Numbered from the stretch's first letter, positions 36,924-47,234 are shown. The stretch: DNA of 64,000 nt from Rhodanobacteraceae bacterium (GCA_030167125.1 CP126531.1:1860001-1924000); one strand, 5' to 3'. A program made the numbers and translations. Notes: generated from the letters alone by a model not told the origin.

Positions 36924-38225
36924 ATGCAGCAGCGCGCGGCGCCAGCAGCGGCAACGCCTCCGGGTTGGACGTGCTTGTCCGACGTCGCCGTCGCGGCGCA
37001 TCCGATGAGCAACTGGCTGCTGCAGATGGGCTTCGACCTGTGGATCGGCCTGTGCTACCACCGCGAAGTCGTGATGCCGGAGAACTTCGCGCTCGCGCCG
37101 GGTTCGCTGATCGCGTCCAACCACCAGCGCGACGTGGACGGTCCGATGCTGGGCAACATCCTGGCGCGCCGGCGCGGCCTGCGTTTCGAAGGCACGCCGC
37201 CGTTCTACGCGACCCGCGAAGACCTGTTCCGGCCCGGCATCCTGTCGCGCCTCACGGTGCACTGGCCGGCGCCGCTGTCGGCGTTGCTCGGAAAGATTTC
37301 GCTGGCGTGGTTCTTCCCGCTGGGCCGCACCGAACCGATGCGGCGCGTACGCGAATTCACGCTGGGCGAAACCCTGCGCGCGCTGGTGGACGCGGGCCTC
37401 GGAGAATCCGATTGCAGCACGCTGCTCAACGCGCGCGGCCAGCGCGAATTGGCGGCGGGACACGCGAGTCTTGTCGACTGTCTTGCGCGTGCGAAACCCG
37501 CGGCGCTCGAACGCTGGTGGGGCTTGCGCCGCATCAAGGTGCACGCGCTGGAAGCGATCGCCCCGGCGTTCCGTGCGGCCGTCGAGATGCAGCTCGCGCA
37601 TTTCGCACGGCGGCTCGACCGCGGCTGCAGCGTGTATTTCTCGCCGGAAGGCACGATCTCGATGGACGGCCATTTCTGCCGCGTCCGCGCAGGATTCTTC
37701 CGGCTGGTCCATCTCACCACCAAACCAACATGGATCCAGCCGATGGCGCTGGGTTACGACACGCTGGGGCCGGGACGTTCGCGGGTCATCGTACGCATCG
37801 GCGAGCGTTTTCGCGCCGACGCTTCGCTCGATCGCCGTGCGTTCGACACGGCGCTGCGCGGCACGATCCTCGAACTCGTGCCGGTGACGCCGAGCCATCT
37901 GCTGGCGCGCTGGCTGGTGCACGGCCCGCGCGCCTTCACGCGCGATGACCTGACCGCGTGGATGGAACGCGCGCACGCCGCGCTGCGCACCGTGCATCCG
38001 TCGATCGATCCGCTGTTCGCACGCGCGGGCGTGCGCGCGATCGTGGCGGCACGGCTGCGCTGGCTGGAACGCAAGGATCTGATCGTGCGCCGCGGTGATG
38101 CGTACGAAAACATCTCGCCGCGCGACGCGCCGCCCGGCTGGCGCACCCCCGCCGGCGTCGCGCGCTATCTCGACAACTATCTCGCCGATCTCGTGCCCGC
38201 GGTCGATCGGGTGTTGCCATGCTGA
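36924..38225 (+). CDS. PlsC-type acyltransferase in the hopanoid cluster
   Basis: A 433-residue protein with a 1-acylglycerol-3-phosphate-acyltransferase-like domain. The HX4D catalytic motif is NHQRDVDGPM (about 67-76) and the later motif is YFSPEGTISMDG (about 236-247). The N-terminal half is interrupted by a longer helical stretch than in PlsC, and about 100 extra residues follow the domain. No membrane helix is obvious. Its start directly abuts hpnB and it overlaps the next gene by seven bases, so it belongs to the hopanoid unit. Its acyl acceptor is unknown; an acylated hopanoid or a phospholipid are both possible. Confidence 0.72.
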   Translation: MQQRAAPAAATPPGWTCLSDVAVAAHPMSNWLLQMGFDLWIGLCYHREVVMPENFALAPGSLIASNHQRDVDGPMLGNILARRRGLRFEGTPPFYATREDLFRPGILSRLTVHWPAPLSALLGKISLAWFFPLGRTEPMRRVREFTLGETLRALVDAGLGESDCSTLLNARGQRELAAGHASLVDCLARAKPAALERWWGLRRIKVHALEAIAPAFRAAVEMQLAHFARRLDRGCSVYFSPEGTISMDGHFCRVRAGFFRLVHLTTKPTWIQPMALGYDTLGPGRSRVIVRIGERFRADASLDRRAFDTALRGTILELVPVTPSHLLARWLVHGPRAFTRDDLTAWMERAHAALRTVHPSIDPLFARAGVRAIVAARLRWLERKDLIVRRGDAYENISPRDAPPGWRTPAGVARYLDNYLADLVPAVDRVLPC

Positions 38226-39235
38226 AGAAACTCTGGTCGAAGCTCCGGCACGTGCTCAAACCGCAGGTGGTGTTGCCGGTGCTGCTCGCTGCCGCGCTGC
38301 TGGTGTTCGCGTTCAATCTCGGCGATCTCGGCAAGGTGGTGGCGCGCCTGCGCGACCTGCCGCTTCGCGTGCTGGGCATCTCGGTTGGCGCCGCGGCGGT
38401 GTACCTGGGCTGCAAGTCCGTGCAGTTGCGGTTGATGCTGCGGCGCATTGGCGTGCGCATACCGTCGCGCTCGTTCTGGCTCGCCTTTGCGGTCGGCGAA
38501 CTCACGGTCACGCTGCCGCTCGGATTGTTTTCGCAGAACTGGGTGTTGTCGGCGTCGCGCCGCGTGCACGTCGGCCGCAGTTCGGCCGCGACGGTGATGA
38601 TGCTGCTGGTCGAGGTCGCGACCGTGTTCCTGTTCCTCGCGATCATCGCCATTCCCGGCTGGAGCGAAGTGCGCTGGGCTGCGATCGGACTGCTCGCGGT
38701 GTTCGTCGCGATCGTCGCGTGCGCGCTGCTGTTCGAGGACAAGGCGCGCGAGCTTCCCGGCCGCTTCGAGCGCGAATGGCTGAAGAACATCGCGAAAGGC
38801 GCCATCGAATTGCTGGATGGCCTGCGCAAGTTGTGCACGCCTTCGACGATCGCGGTGAGCCTGGTGCTCGCGGCGATCTACCTCGGCGCGCTCGGCACCG
38901 CGTTCTGGCAGGTCGGGCACGGCATGCACGTGCAGCACCTGAGCTTCCTCGACGCGACCACGATCTACATGTTCTCGCTCGCCGTGATCCTGATCGGCGC
39001 GGGACTGATCAGCCAGATCGGCACGGTGGACCTGCTCGGCATGGTGATCGCGCGCGCGTGGGGCATCGGCTATACCGACGGGCTGGCGATGATGCTGGGC
39101 TTCCGCATCGTGTGGACGGGTTCGATCTGGCTGCTGTGCCTGCCGATCGTCGGCGCGACGTGGCGCGAGATGCCGACCGAGAAGCACAAGCGCGAGGGCA
39201 GCTCAGACGATGGCGGCGAGGAAGCGTCCGACTGA
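38219..39235 (+). CDS. HpnL-like/LPG-synthase-TM (PF03706-type) membrane protein
   Basis: A 338-residue polytopic membrane protein with about eight hydrophobic segments, including GELTVTLPLGLFSQNWVLSA and LIGAGLISQIGTVDLLGMV. The conserved G-E-x(4)-P pattern is that of the flippase-like domain also found in MprF and in HpnL. In hopanoid clusters such proteins are often called HpnL, role unproven but probably lipid transport or flipping. The C-terminal tail is charged. It overlaps the convergent glycosyltransferase gene by 33 bases. Confidence 0.75.
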   Translation: MLKKLWSKLRHVLKPQVVLPVLLAAALLVFAFNLGDLGKVVARLRDLPLRVLGISVGAAAVYLGCKSVQLRLMLRRIGVRIPSRSFWLAFAVGELTVTLPLGLFSQNWVLSASRRVHVGRSSAATVMMLLVEVATVFLFLAIIAIPGWSEVRWAAIGLLAVFVAIVACALLFEDKARELPGRFEREWLKNIAKGAIELLDGLRKLCTPSTIAVSLVLAAIYLGALGTAFWQVGHGMHVQHLSFLDATTIYMFSLAVILIGAGLISQIGTVDLLGMVIARAWGIGYTDGLAMMLGFRIVWTGSIWLLCLPIVGATWREMPTEKHKREGSSDDGGEEASD

Positions 39236-40282
39236 TGCATCGGTATCCAGCCGGGGAATGCCGGATGCCGCGCGGGCGCGTTCGAGGTCGCGCGGGATGT
39301 CGAGGTGCTTTTGTTCTTCCGACCATACGTGGCCCTTGTCGCGATGGAAGCGCGCGAGGTATTCCTGCTCGCTTTGCCCGGGCGTCGCGACGAACAGTGA
39401 CTTGCGGCCGAGCGCCGCCAGTTCCATCAACGTGGTGTAGCCGGAGCGCGTCATCACCAGCTTCGCACGGTTGAGCATCTCGGCCTGGCGTTCGCGGCCG
39501 AGGTAATTGAATACCGTGGCGCCACCCACGCTGCGCGGCTCGCTGCCCTCGCCCGGCTTGCCCAGCGTCACCACGATCCGGCCCGAAAGTTTCGGCAGCG
39601 CTTCCAGCACCAGATCTTCCAGCAAGCCGCGTTGCGGTTCGATGCCGGACACAGAAAAGAACACGTCGATGTCCTGTTCCACGTCCATGCGACTGACACT
39701 CGACAACGGGCCGATGTACACCAGCCGGCCTTCGCCCCAATCGAAATCGGGGTCGTGCCCCAGCCATCCCGACAGGCCGCCGTTTTCGGCGACGTCGGGG
39801 ATCAGCATCTTGGTGAAGCCGCGCAGGAGATTCCGCTGGCCCCATTCCGCGACGCGTTGCGTGAAGCCGCTGCAGAACGGCACGACCTGGTGGATCGAAT
39901 GGAGGATGCAATAACTCGGCACCGCGCGCGACCACAATCCGAACCGGCTGTCCGACACCACGCGATCGAAATGCCGTTCCGCGACCAAGCGTTCGGCCAG
40001 GCGGTGCTCGGCGCGGAAACCCGCCAGCACCCACGGCATCGCCGCGGTCATGCGCAAGTAGAAAATCGCGGGATAGCGGCTGAACGGCGCCGGCGTGTCC
40101 GCGAACGGAAAAAATTCGCAGGCGTCGCCGAGTTCGGATTGCAGCAGGCGCATGCCCGCGCCCGGCGCGATCACGATGGTCACTTCGTCGCCGCGCGCGA
40201 GCAGCGCGCGTATGAGCCCGAGACTGCGCGTGGCGTGTCCCAGCCCCCAGTGGTAGACGCCGTACAGGACCCGTCGCCCCAT
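39203..40282 (-). CDS. GT-B fold glycosyltransferase (Glyco_trans_1_3/GT28-like)
   Basis: A 359-residue GT-B glycosyltransferase. The N-terminal acceptor domain starts VLYGVYHWGLGHATRSLGL. The C-terminal donor domain contains VVTLGKPGEG, FNYLGRERQAEML and the donor-binding TRSGYTTLMELAALGRKSLF, then the Gln-rich PGQSEQEYLA. Acceptor unknown; it may be unrelated to hopanoids because it is on the opposite strand. The start ATG 40282 directly precedes the glycine-rich loop; 18 extra residues upstream are unlikely. Its 3' end overlaps the HpnL-like gene tail to tail. Confidence 0.8.
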   Translation of the reverse strand: MGRRVLYGVYHWGLGHATRSLGLIRALLARGDEVTIVIAPGAGMRLLQSELGDACEFFPFADTPAPFSRYPAIFYLRMTAAMPWVLAGFRAEHRLAERLVAERHFDRVVSDSRFGLWSRAVPSYCILHSIHQVVPFCSGFTQRVAEWGQRNLLRGFTKMLIPDVAENGGLSGWLGHDPDFDWGEGRLVYIGPLSSVSRMDVEQDIDVFFSVSGIEPQRGLLEDLVLEALPKLSGRIVVTLGKPGEGSEPRSVGGATVFNYLGRERQAEMLNRAKLVMTRSGYTTLMELAALGRKSLFVATPGQSEQEYLARFHRDKGHVWSEEQKHLDIPRDLERARAASGIPRLDTDASVGRFLAAIV

Positions 40283-40386
40283 CCAGACTTCCTTTGCCGT
40301 GCAGGCGCAACTGCGATGGGCCATGCTGGCACGCAAAACGTGTATGCGGCGCGAATGGACCGATCATGCGAAAATCGACCGGCTGC

Positions 40387-40463
40387 GGCCCCGTAGCTCA
40401 GATGGATAGAGCATCCCCCTCCTAAGGGGAAGGTCGCCCGTTCGAATCGGGCCGGGGTCGCCA
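40387..40463 (+). tRNA. tRNA-Arg (anticodon CCT)
   Basis: A 77-base tRNA with encoded CCA. Acceptor GGCCCCG pairs with CGGGGTC through one G-T pair. Anticodon stem TCCCC/GGGGA encloses loop CTCCTAA with anticodon CCT, reading AGG. D-arm TAGCTCAGATGGATAGAGC and T-arm CCCGTTCGAATCGGGC are normal. It lies between two minus-strand genes. Confidence 0.96.
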
Positions 40464-40471
40464 CCTGATCT

Positions 40472-41359
40472 TCAGCGCAGCTGCATCGCCAGCACCGGAT
40501 CGAGACCCGCGAGGAAACGATCCACCGTCGCAGTGTACGCAAACGGTTCGCCGAGCGTCGCGTTGATTTCTTCGTGGCTCAGGTCTTCGGGCAACACTTC
40601 TACCTGCGTGCCGAGCGCGCGCGCTTTCGCCGCGAAGGCTTGCGCCTGACTGCACGAATCCGCGCGCCGCGACGAGCACACCGCCAGGAACGGTGCGATG
40701 CCCGCATGCAGTTGCGCGATCGGCGACACCGCCGCCCACGCGGCGGGATCGCTGCCGAACGCCCGGTCGTACAAGCCGAGGTGCCGCGACTGCATGAGCG
40801 TCGCGACGTTGTAGGCGGCGCTGTCCAGCGCCACCGTGCCCAGCCACGGCAACGCGCCCTGCGAAGTCGCGAGCGAGGGTTCCGCACCGAGCAACGCCAC
40901 CAGGTGCGCGCCGGCCGAGTGTCCCATCAACACGAACTTGTGCGGATCACCGCCCCAACGCGGCGCATCGCGTTGCGCGGCCGCCAGCGCCATGCCGACC
41001 TCGCGCGCCTGCTGCAGCGGCGGTGTCTCCGGCAGCATCGGATAGTCCACCGAAACCACGATGACGCCGCGCGGCACCCAGTGCGCGACCTTGTTCTGCA
41101 CCACGCCGCGTGCGGACTTGTCGCCGAACCGCCACGCGCCGCCGTGCACCATGAAGATCACCGGCGCGCCGTGCGCGTTCGCCGGCGCATAGACGTCGAA
41201 GGTTTCGCGCGCGCCGTCGCCGTAGTGCACGTCGCGCAGGATCGTGATGCCGGGCGGAAGTTGCGCGGCGCGCCATTGCTGCCAGCGCGTCTGCGCCATG
41301 CAGGTAAGACTGGCCGCGGCCAGGACCGTGACGATGAAGATTCGCAGGCGTGTTCCCAT
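40472..41359 (-). CDS. Exported alpha/beta-hydrolase (esterase/lipase-like)
   Basis: A 295-residue alpha/beta hydrolase of the HGG family. Signal peptide about 1-22 (SLTCMAQ), oxyanion motif MVHGGAW (about 70-76), and nucleophile elbow GHSAGAH with Ser at about 147. The C-terminal part holds a candidate catalytic His in DLSHEEIN and an Asp/Glu in VLPED. The family includes carboxylesterases and arylformamidases. An N-terminal signal argues against a cytosolic kynurenine formamidase. It starts 119 bases from the divergent dehydrogenase gene. Confidence 0.78.
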   Translation of the reverse strand: MGTRLRIFIVTVLAAASLTCMAQTRWQQWRAAQLPPGITILRDVHYGDGARETFDVYAPANAHGAPVIFMVHGGAWRFGDKSARGVVQNKVAHWVPRGVIVVSVDYPMLPETPPLQQAREVGMALAAAQRDAPRWGGDPHKFVLMGHSAGAHLVALLGAEPSLATSQGALPWLGTVALDSAAYNVATLMQSRHLGLYDRAFGSDPAAWAAVSPIAQLHAGIAPFLAVCSSRRADSCSQAQAFAAKARALGTQVEVLPEDLSHEEINATLGEPFAYTATVDRFLAGLDPVLAMQLR

Positions 41360-41421
41360 GCCCGGACAACGCGCGATCGCGGCCGCGGTTGACGCGCCAT
41401 CCGGGTCGAATGACCGTCGCT

Positions 41422-41429
41422 GCTACAAT
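41422..41429 (+). promoter_or_regulatory. Extended -10 element upstream of the ALDH7 gene
   Basis: TGCTACAAT has the TGn extension next to a good -10 hexamer (TACAAT, 41424-41429). It lies 49 bases before the start codon. No -35 hexamer at the normal distance is seen. Prediction only. Confidence 0.35.
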
Positions 41430-41477
41430 AGCCGGCTCATTCGACGCAACCCGCCCCGCGCGGCTCCAGGAGTATCC

Positions 41478-43010
41478 ATGTCCCACGCGATCCTTTCCGC
41501 GCTCGGCCTGGCCGACACTAATTCCGGCACGTTCCTCGGCAACGGCGCGTGGTCGAAAACCACCGATGCCGGCGTGATCGAGCCGCTGAATCCCGCGACC
41601 GGCGAAGTGCTGGCGAAGGTGTACGCGTCGAGCGACGCCGATTACGAAACCATCGTGCGCAACGCGCAGAAGGCGTTCGCAGAATGGCGCGCAATCCCGG
41701 CGCCCAGGCGCGGCGAGGCGATTCGGCTGTGCGCGCAGGCGCTGCGCGAGCACAAGGATGCGCTGGGCTCGCTGGTCGCGCTGGAGATGGGCAAGATCAA
41801 GCCGGAAGGCGACGGCGAAGTGCAGGAGATGATCGACATCGCCGACTTCGCGGTCGGCCAGTCGCGCATGCTGTACGGCCTGTCGATGCATTCCGAGCGT
41901 CCCGGCCACCGGATGTACGAGCAGTGGCATCCGCTGGGCCTGGTCGGCATCATCAGCGCGTTCAACTTCCCGGTCGCGGTGTGGAGCTGGAACGCGTTCA
42001 TCGCCGCGGTGTGCGGCAACGTGTGCATCTGGAAACCATCGCCGAAGACGCCGCTGTCGGCCATCGCGTCGATCCGCATCTGCAACGATGCATTGAAGTC
42101 GGGGGGCTTCCCGGAAATCTTCTATCTCTTCAACGACGCCGGCGCCGAACTCGCACAGAAGTTCGTGGACGACAAGCGCATTCCGCTGATCAGCTTCACC
42201 GGCTCGACCAAGGTCGGCCGCATGGTCGGCGAGCGCGTGGCCGCGCGCATGGGCCGCTCGCTGCTGGAACTCGGCGGCAACAACGCGATCATCCTCGACC
42301 GTTCGGCCGACCTGTCGCTGGCGATTCCCGCGATCGTGTTCGGCGCGGTCGGCACCGCCGGCCAGCGCTGCACCACCACGCGCCGCCTGTTCGTGCACGA
42401 GTCGATCATCGACGACGTGCTGGGCAAGCTGCGCCACGCGTACCAGCAAGTGGAAAAGAAGATCGGCGATCCGACCGACCCGAACACGCTGATGGGCCCG
42501 CTCAACAGCAAGGCCGCGGTCGAGCAGTTCGCCAACGCCGTGAAGACCGCCAAGGCCGGCGGCGCGCGCATCGTCAGCGGCGGCTCGGTGTTGAACGGCA
42601 AGGGCAACTTCGTGCAGCCGACCATCATCGCCGGCGTGCAGAACTCCGACGAGATCGTGCAGACCGAAACCTTCGCGCCGATCCTGTACGTGATGCCGTT
42701 CAAGACACTGGACGACGCGATCCGGATGCAGAACGACGTGCCGCAGGGCTTGTCGAGCGCGATCTTCACGCAGAACCTGAAAGCCGCGGAGCAATACCTG
42801 TCGGCGATGGGCAGCGATTGCGGCATCGCCAACGTCAACATCGGAACCTCGGGCGCCGAGATCGGCGGCGCGTTCGGCGGCGAGAAGGAAACCGGCGGCG
42901 GGCGCGAGTCGGGTTCCGACGCCTGGAGGGCCTACATGCGCCGCCAGACCAACACCATCAACTGGTCGGATGCCCTGCCGCTGGCGCAGGGCATCAAGTT
43001 CGATTTGTAG
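41478..43010 (+). CDS. ALDH7-family L-aminoadipate semialdehyde dehydrogenase
   Basis: NAD-dependent aldehyde dehydrogenase of 510 residues, close in sequence to ALDH7A1/AmaB, which oxidises 2-aminoadipate 6-semialdehyde (in equilibrium with piperideine-6-carboxylate) in lysine breakdown. Catalytic C298 in [12 protein letters not shown] and general base E264 in [13 protein letters not shown] site [12 protein letters not shown]. The C-terminal stretch [20 protein letters not shown] is the ALDH7 hallmark. A good ribosome site (CAGGAG) precedes ATG 41478. It may link functionally to glutaryl-CoA dehydrogenase at 57.1 kb. Confidence 0.88.
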   Translation: MSHAILSALGLADTNSGTFLGNGAWSKTTDAGVIEPLNPATGEVLAKVYASSDADYETIVRNAQKAFAEWRAIPAPRRGEAIRLCAQALREHKDALGSLVALEMGKIKPEGDGEVQEMIDIADFAVGQSRMLYGLSMHSERPGHRMYEQWHPLGLVGIISAFNFPVAVWSWNAFIAAVCGNVCIWKPSPKTPLSAIASIRICNDALKSGGFPEIFYLFNDAGAELAQKFVDDKRIPLISFTGSTKVGRMVGERVAARMGRSLLELGGNNAIILDRSADLSLAIPAIVFGAVGTAGQRCTTTRRLFVHESIIDDVLGKLRHAYQQVEKKIGDPTDPNTLMGPLNSKAAVEQFANAVKTAKAGGARIVSGGSVLNGKGNFVQPTIIAGVQNSDEIVQTETFAPILYVMPFKTLDDAIRMQNDVPQGLSSAIFTQNLKAAEQYLSAMGSDCGIANVNIGTSGAEIGGAFGGEKETGGGRESGSDAWRAYMRRQTNTINWSDALPLAQGIKFDL

Positions 43011-43021
43011 TTGTGCGAAGA

Positions 43022-43140
43022 GCCATTCCTCTCGGTCGCGCTGCGCGCGCGTTCGCTTCGCTCCGCACTTCGCGTGCGAAGGGGGAAGCCATAGCCCCCT
43101 TCGGAACGAAGGGGGTCGCGCCGAAGGCGCGGGGGGATGC
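43022..43140. repeat. Double-hairpin repeat element after the ALDH7 gene
   Basis: Two facing units: 43022-43088 (GCCATTCCTCTCGG ... GCGAAGGGGGAAG) and 43095-43139 (CCCCCTTCGGAACGAAGGGG then TCGCGCCGAAGGCGCGGGGG and GATG). Same family as the elements near 16.2, 50.0, 60.3 and 62.5 kb. It fills the gap before the SDR gene. Confidence 0.85.
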
Positions 43141-43167
43141 ATCGCGATTGCCGCGATGTCACCCGGT

Positions 43168-43929
43168 ATGAATACACCGTTCGACTTCAGCGGTTATCGG
43201 GTCGCCATCGCCGGCGGCAGCAAGGGCATCGGGCGCGCGATCGCGCTCGGCTTCCTCGACACGGGCGCCAGGGTTTCGGTGTGCGCGCGCGGGCAGGATG
43301 GCCTGGATGCGCTGGCGAAGGACGCAGGCGCGAACGCGAACAACCTGCACGTCCGGCCGTGCGACCTTGCGCAAGCAGAACAGATCGCGGAATGGATCGA
43401 TGCGGCGGCGAAAGCGCTGGGCGGCATCGACGTGCTGGTCAACAACGCCAGCGGTTACGGGTTCGCCGAGGACGACGATGCCTGGCTCGCGGATTTCAAC
43501 GTCGATTTGATGGCGGCGGTGCGCGCCTCGCGTTTCGCGCTGCCGCAGCTCAGGCAATCGCAACGCGCGTGCATCCTGCACACCAGTTCGATCGGCGCAT
43601 TCCGTCCGCGCACGATGGGCCCGCCCTACGCCGCGATCAAGGCCGCGCTGAACCACTACACGCGCACTCAGGCGCTCGCCCTGGCCGAACACCGCATTCG
43701 CGTGAACGCGATCGCGCCCGGCTCCATCGAATTTCCCGGCGGCGTTTGGCGTCGCATCAGGCAGGAAAAGCCTGAGCAATACGAAAGGGTGCTCGACACG
43801 ATCCCGTTCGGCCGCTACGGCAAGCCGGAAGAAGTCGCCCATCTGGCGCTGTTCCTCGCCTCGCCGTTCGCGGGCTGGATCACCGGTCAGATCATCGCGG
43901 TGGATGGCGGGCAGTCGCTGCGCTTCTGA
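43168..43929 (+). CDS. Short-chain dehydrogenase/reductase
   Basis: Classical SDR of 253 residues. Cofactor loop AGGSKGIGRAIALG (about 12-25), NNASG, active-site HTSSIGAF and YAAIK (Tyr and Lys four apart), and the family end WITGQIIAVDGGQSL. An arginine after the first strand (CARGQ) suggests NADP. Substrate unknown. Starts at ATG 43168 or 43156, both directly after the repeat element, so no clear ribosome site is kept. Confidence 0.85.
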   Translation: MNTPFDFSGYRVAIAGGSKGIGRAIALGFLDTGARVSVCARGQDGLDALAKDAGANANNLHVRPCDLAQAEQIAEWIDAAAKALGGIDVLVNNASGYGFAEDDDAWLADFNVDLMAAVRASRFALPQLRQSQRACILHTSSIGAFRPRTMGPPYAAIKAALNHYTRTQALALAEHRIRVNAIAPGSIEFPGGVWRRIRQEKPEQYERVLDTIPFGRYGKPEEVAHLALFLASPFAGWITGQIIAVDGGQSLRF

Positions 43930-43994
43930 TGCCTGCTGCGCCGGCGCATGCGGCGTGAGAACATAGACGGGTTCCGGCCGGGAGTGCCGCAAGC

Positions 43995-44279
43995 ATGAAT
44001 ACCGTGTACCCGCGCACCAGTTCGCTGGCGATCGTCAGCCTGATCTTCGGCATCCTCGCCTACGTCTTCCTGCCGTTCCTCGGCGCGTTGATCGCCGTGA
44101 TCTGCGGGCATTCGGCGCGCTCCGAAATCCGCCGCGCGCCGCCCGGCAGCATCGAGGGCGACGGCCTGGCGCTGGCCGGCCTGATCCTCGGCTGGATCCA
44201 GCTTGCCTTCACGGCCATCGCGATCGTGTTCGCCGTGCTGGTGCTGTTCGGCGCCATCGCCTTCAGCGGCTTTCGATGA
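43995..44279 (+). CDS. DUF4190 small membrane protein
   Basis: A 94-residue protein with two membrane segments (about 9-36 and 60-88) and the DUF4190 pattern: SLAIVSLIFGIL near the start, HSARSEIRRAPPGSIEGDGL and ALAGLILGW. Function of the family is unknown. It ends 10 bases before the methyltransferase gene. Confidence 0.75.
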   Translation: MNTVYPRTSSLAIVSLIFGILAYVFLPFLGALIAVICGHSARSEIRRAPPGSIEGDGLALAGLILGWIQLAFTAIAIVFAVLVLFGAIAFSGFR

Positions 44280-44289
44280 GCCGCACCAG

Positions 44290-45057
44290 ATGAATGCCGC
44301 GAATGCCACCGAACGCTTCAGCGATCGCGTCGCGGACTATGTGCGTTACCGGCCGGATTATCCGCACGCGCTGCTCGGCTGGCTGCAGGATCGGCTCGGC
44401 GTCGACGCTGCCTGGCACGTCGCCGATATCGGCGCGGGAACCGGCATTTCGTCGAAACTTTTTCTGGATGCCGGCTATCGCGTAACGGCGGTGGAACCCA
44501 ACGCGGCGATGCGCGCGGCGATGACGGGATGGCTGGGCGGCAATCCAGGGTTTCACGCCGTCGCGGGCCGCGCCGATGCCACGGGCTTGGCCGACGGCAG
44601 CGTCGATCTCGTGACGGTTGCGCAGGCGTTCCATTGGTTCGATCCGGAAAGCACGCGCCGCGAATTCCGCCGCATCCTGCGTCCGCATGGGCTCGCCGCG
44701 ATCTGGTGGAACTCGCGGCGCCTCGCGGGTACGCGGTTCCTCGAAGGCTACGAAGCCTTGCTGCAACGCCACGGCACCGATTACGCCGACGTTGCCGAAC
44801 GCCATGCGGACGACGCGCAGATGCGCGCGTGGTTCGGCGCGGGGCTGCGCGGCGAAGCGCGTTTCGAACATCGCCAGCGGCTGGATTTCGACGCATTGCG
44901 CGGCCGCCTGCTGTCGTCTTCGTACGCGCCCCGGCCAGGCCATCCCGGCCACGGACCGATGATGCAGGCGCTGCGCGAACTGTTCGACGCCACCGCGGCG
45001 AACGGCGTGGTGGAAATGGATTACGACACGCGCATCTTCGCGGGCGAGGTGGCGTGA
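44290..45057 (+). CDS. SAM-dependent methyltransferase (type 11-like)
   Basis: Class I methyltransferase of 255 residues. SAM motif [20 protein letters not shown] (about 43-61), motif [15 protein letters not shown], motif [19 protein letters not shown], then [16 protein letters not shown]. Closest in pattern to the trans-aconitate/ubiquinone-type group whose early residues [17 protein letters not shown] are conserved. Substrate unknown. Overlaps pyrD by four bases. Confidence 0.82.
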   Translation: MNAANATERFSDRVADYVRYRPDYPHALLGWLQDRLGVDAAWHVADIGAGTGISSKLFLDAGYRVTAVEPNAAMRAAMTGWLGGNPGFHAVAGRADATGLADGSVDLVTVAQAFHWFDPESTRREFRRILRPHGLAAIWWNSRRLAGTRFLEGYEALLQRHGTDYADVAERHADDAQMRAWFGAGLRGEARFEHRQRLDFDALRGRLLSSSYAPRPGHPGHGPMMQALRELFDATAANGVVEMDYDTRIFAGEVA

Positions 45058-46100
45058 ACGTGTATTCGCATCTTCGCCCGCTGCTGTTTTCGCTGGAGTC
45101 CGAAACCGCGCACGGCCTGACGCTGTACGCGCTGGGCGTCGCGCAGCGCAGCAACCTGATGCGCTTCGTCGCGCAACCGCCGCCGCAGGATTTTCCGGTG
45201 CGCGCGTTCGGGATCGATTTCCCGAATCCCGTTGGCCTGGCCGCCGGGCTGGACAAGAACGGCGAACACCTCGACGCGCTGGGCGCGCTGGGTTTTGGTT
45301 TCATCGAGATCGGCACGGTCACGCCGCGCCCGCAGCCGGGCAATCCGAAGCCGCGCATGTTCCGCCTGCCGGAACACGAAGCGATCATCAACCGGATGGG
45401 TTTCAACAACGCCGGCGTCGATGCGCTGATGCGCAATGTGGAGCAGGCGCAGTGGCGCGGCGTGCTGGGCATCAACATCGGCAAGAACAAGGACACGCCC
45501 AACGAGCGCGCCGCCGACGATTACCTCACCTGCCTCGAACGCGTGTACCCACGGGCGAGCTACGTCACCGTCAACGTGTCCTCGCCCAACACGCCCGGCC
45601 TGCGTGATCTGCAGGAAGGCGATTCGCTGCAACGCCTGATCGCGATGCTGATGGATGCGCGCGAGAAGCTTGCAGTGCAGCACGTCGCGCGCAAACCGGT
45701 GCTGCTGAAGATCGCGCCCGACCTCGACGATGTGCAGATGGATGCGATCGCCTCCGCGCTGTCGGGCTCCGGCATCGACGGGCTGATCTGCACCAACACC
45801 ACGATCGATCGCACCGGTGTCGCGGGCGCGCTGCACGCCAACGAACAAGGCGGCCTGTCCGGCAAACCGCTGTTCGAAAAATCGACCGCAGTGTTGCGCG
45901 GCATGGCGCAGCGGCTTGGCGACAGCGTTCCGTTGATCGGCGTCGGCGGCGTGCTGACCGGCAGCGATGCCGCCGACAAGGTCTCGGCCGGCGCGAAACT
46001 GGTGCAGGTTTATTCCGGGATGATCTACAGGGGACCGTGGTTGCTGACGGAGTGCGTGGAAGAAATCCGCCGGCAACACGGGGAAGCGCATGTCGCTTGA
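45054..46100 (+). CDS. pyrD: Dihydroorotate dehydrogenase (quinone), class 2
   Basis: FMN enzyme of 348 residues that oxidises dihydroorotate to orotate with membrane quinone in pyrimidine synthesis. The N-terminal amphipathic helix region [18 protein letters not shown] is the class 2 membrane and quinone contact. Other motifs are [39 protein letters not shown], catalytic Ser in [18 protein letters not shown] and [15 protein letters not shown] start overlapping the methyltransferase stop. Overlaps murB by 11 bases. Confidence 0.93.
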   Translation: MNVYSHLRPLLFSLESETAHGLTLYALGVAQRSNLMRFVAQPPPQDFPVRAFGIDFPNPVGLAAGLDKNGEHLDALGALGFGFIEIGTVTPRPQPGNPKPRMFRLPEHEAIINRMGFNNAGVDALMRNVEQAQWRGVLGINIGKNKDTPNERAADDYLTCLERVYPRASYVTVNVSSPNTPGLRDLQEGDSLQRLIAMLMDAREKLAVQHVARKPVLLKIAPDLDDVQMDAIASALSGSGIDGLICTNTTIDRTGVAGALHANEQGGLSGKPLFEKSTAVLRGMAQRLGDSVPLIGVGGVLTGSDAADKVSAGAKLVQVYSGMIYRGPWLLTECVEEIRRQHGEAHVA

Positions 46101-47145
46101 GGGCACCGGCACCGCCGGCTTCACGCTGCTCGAAGACGCATCCTTGCGCGACCGTAACACCTTGCGCGTGGACGCGCGCGCCGGATGGCTGGCGGAAATC
46201 CACGATGCCGACGCGATTCCCGCTTTGCTCGCCCACCCCGCCTTGAATGGCAAATCGCTGCTGTTGCTGGGCGAAGGCTCGAACGTGCTGTTCACCGGCG
46301 ACTACGACGGCGCGATCGTGACGCCGGCAATGCGCGGCGTCGAAGTGCTGGACGAGGACGGCACCTGCACGCGCATCCGCGTGGCCGCGGGCGAGCACTG
46401 GGACGACTTCGTGCGCTGGACGCTCTCGCACGGTTACGCGGGACTCGAGAACCTGATCCTGATTCCCGGCAGCGGGGGCGCCGCACCCATGCAGAACATC
46501 GGCGCCTATGGCGTCGAAGCGGGCGAGTTCATCGAGTCGGTCGAAGCCTTCGACATGCGCGAACACAGCGTCGTCCACTTCGACACTGCGCGTTGCGAAT
46601 TCGGCTATCGCGACTCGGTGTTCAAGCGCAACGCCGACCGCTGGCTGATCACTTGGGTCACGTTCCGCCTGCCGCGCACATGGACGCCGCGCATCGACTA
46701 CGCGGGCGTGCGCGACGAATTGAAACGCATGGGCATCGAACGGCCTGCGCCCATCCACGTCGCCGACGCCGTGGCCGCCCTGCGCACCCGCAAGTTGCCC
46801 GATCCCAAGCTGATCGGCAACGCCGGCAGCTTCTTCAAGAATCCACTGGTGCCGAGTGCGCAAGCCGAGCGGCTGCGCGCGGAGCATCCGCAACTTCCGT
46901 GCTGGCCCGCGCCGAACGATCTCGCGAAGCTTTCCGCCGCGTGGCTGATCGAAGCCAGCGGCTTCAAGGGCGTGCGCGAAGGCGACGCCGGCATCTCGAA
47001 CCGGCACGCGCTGGTGCTGGTCAACCACGGCCGCGCCAGCGGCGCGCAGTTGTGGACGCTGGCGCAACGCGTGCGCGAAGGCGTATACGCGCGTTTCGGC
47101 GTGTTGCTGGAACCGGAACCGCGCATCATCGGCGCCGCCGCCTGA
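46090..47145 (+). CDS. murB: UDP-N-acetylenolpyruvoylglucosamine reductase
   Basis: FAD-dependent reductase of 351 residues making UDP-MurNAc for peptidoglycan. Type I MurB features are [53 protein letters not shown], proton-donor Ser in [11 protein letters not shown], and a C-terminal [13 protein letters not shown]. Coupled to pyrD by an 11-base overlap. Confidence 0.93.
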   Translation: MSLEGTGTAGFTLLEDASLRDRNTLRVDARAGWLAEIHDADAIPALLAHPALNGKSLLLLGEGSNVLFTGDYDGAIVTPAMRGVEVLDEDGTCTRIRVAAGEHWDDFVRWTLSHGYAGLENLILIPGSGGAAPMQNIGAYGVEAGEFIESVEAFDMREHSVVHFDTARCEFGYRDSVFKRNADRWLITWVTFRLPRTWTPRIDYAGVRDELKRMGIERPAPIHVADAVAALRTRKLPDPKLIGNAGSFFKNPLVPSAQAERLRAEHPQLPCWPAPNDLAKLSAAWLIEASGFKGVREGDAGISNRHALVLVNHGRASGAQLWTLAQRVREGVYARFGVLLEPEPRIIGAAA

Positions 47146-47234
47146 GCGCGAGGCTGCTAGCATGGGACGGTTTTTTCCCGCGCCGTCCGGGGTGGCGCGC
47201 ACCGTCTTTCCCATCTGTCCTTGAGGAGTCATCG

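Noticed and set aside
40472..41359. Kynurenine formamidase, which would complete the kynurenine pathway
   Set aside because: The protein has an N-terminal export signal and sits 32 kb from the kyn genes. The HGGAW motif is shared by many esterases.
46185..47234. Upstream extension of the M16 protease frame to 1254 residues
   Set aside because: It overlaps murB out of frame and is Arg-rich. A signal peptide and ribosome site define the start at 47235.
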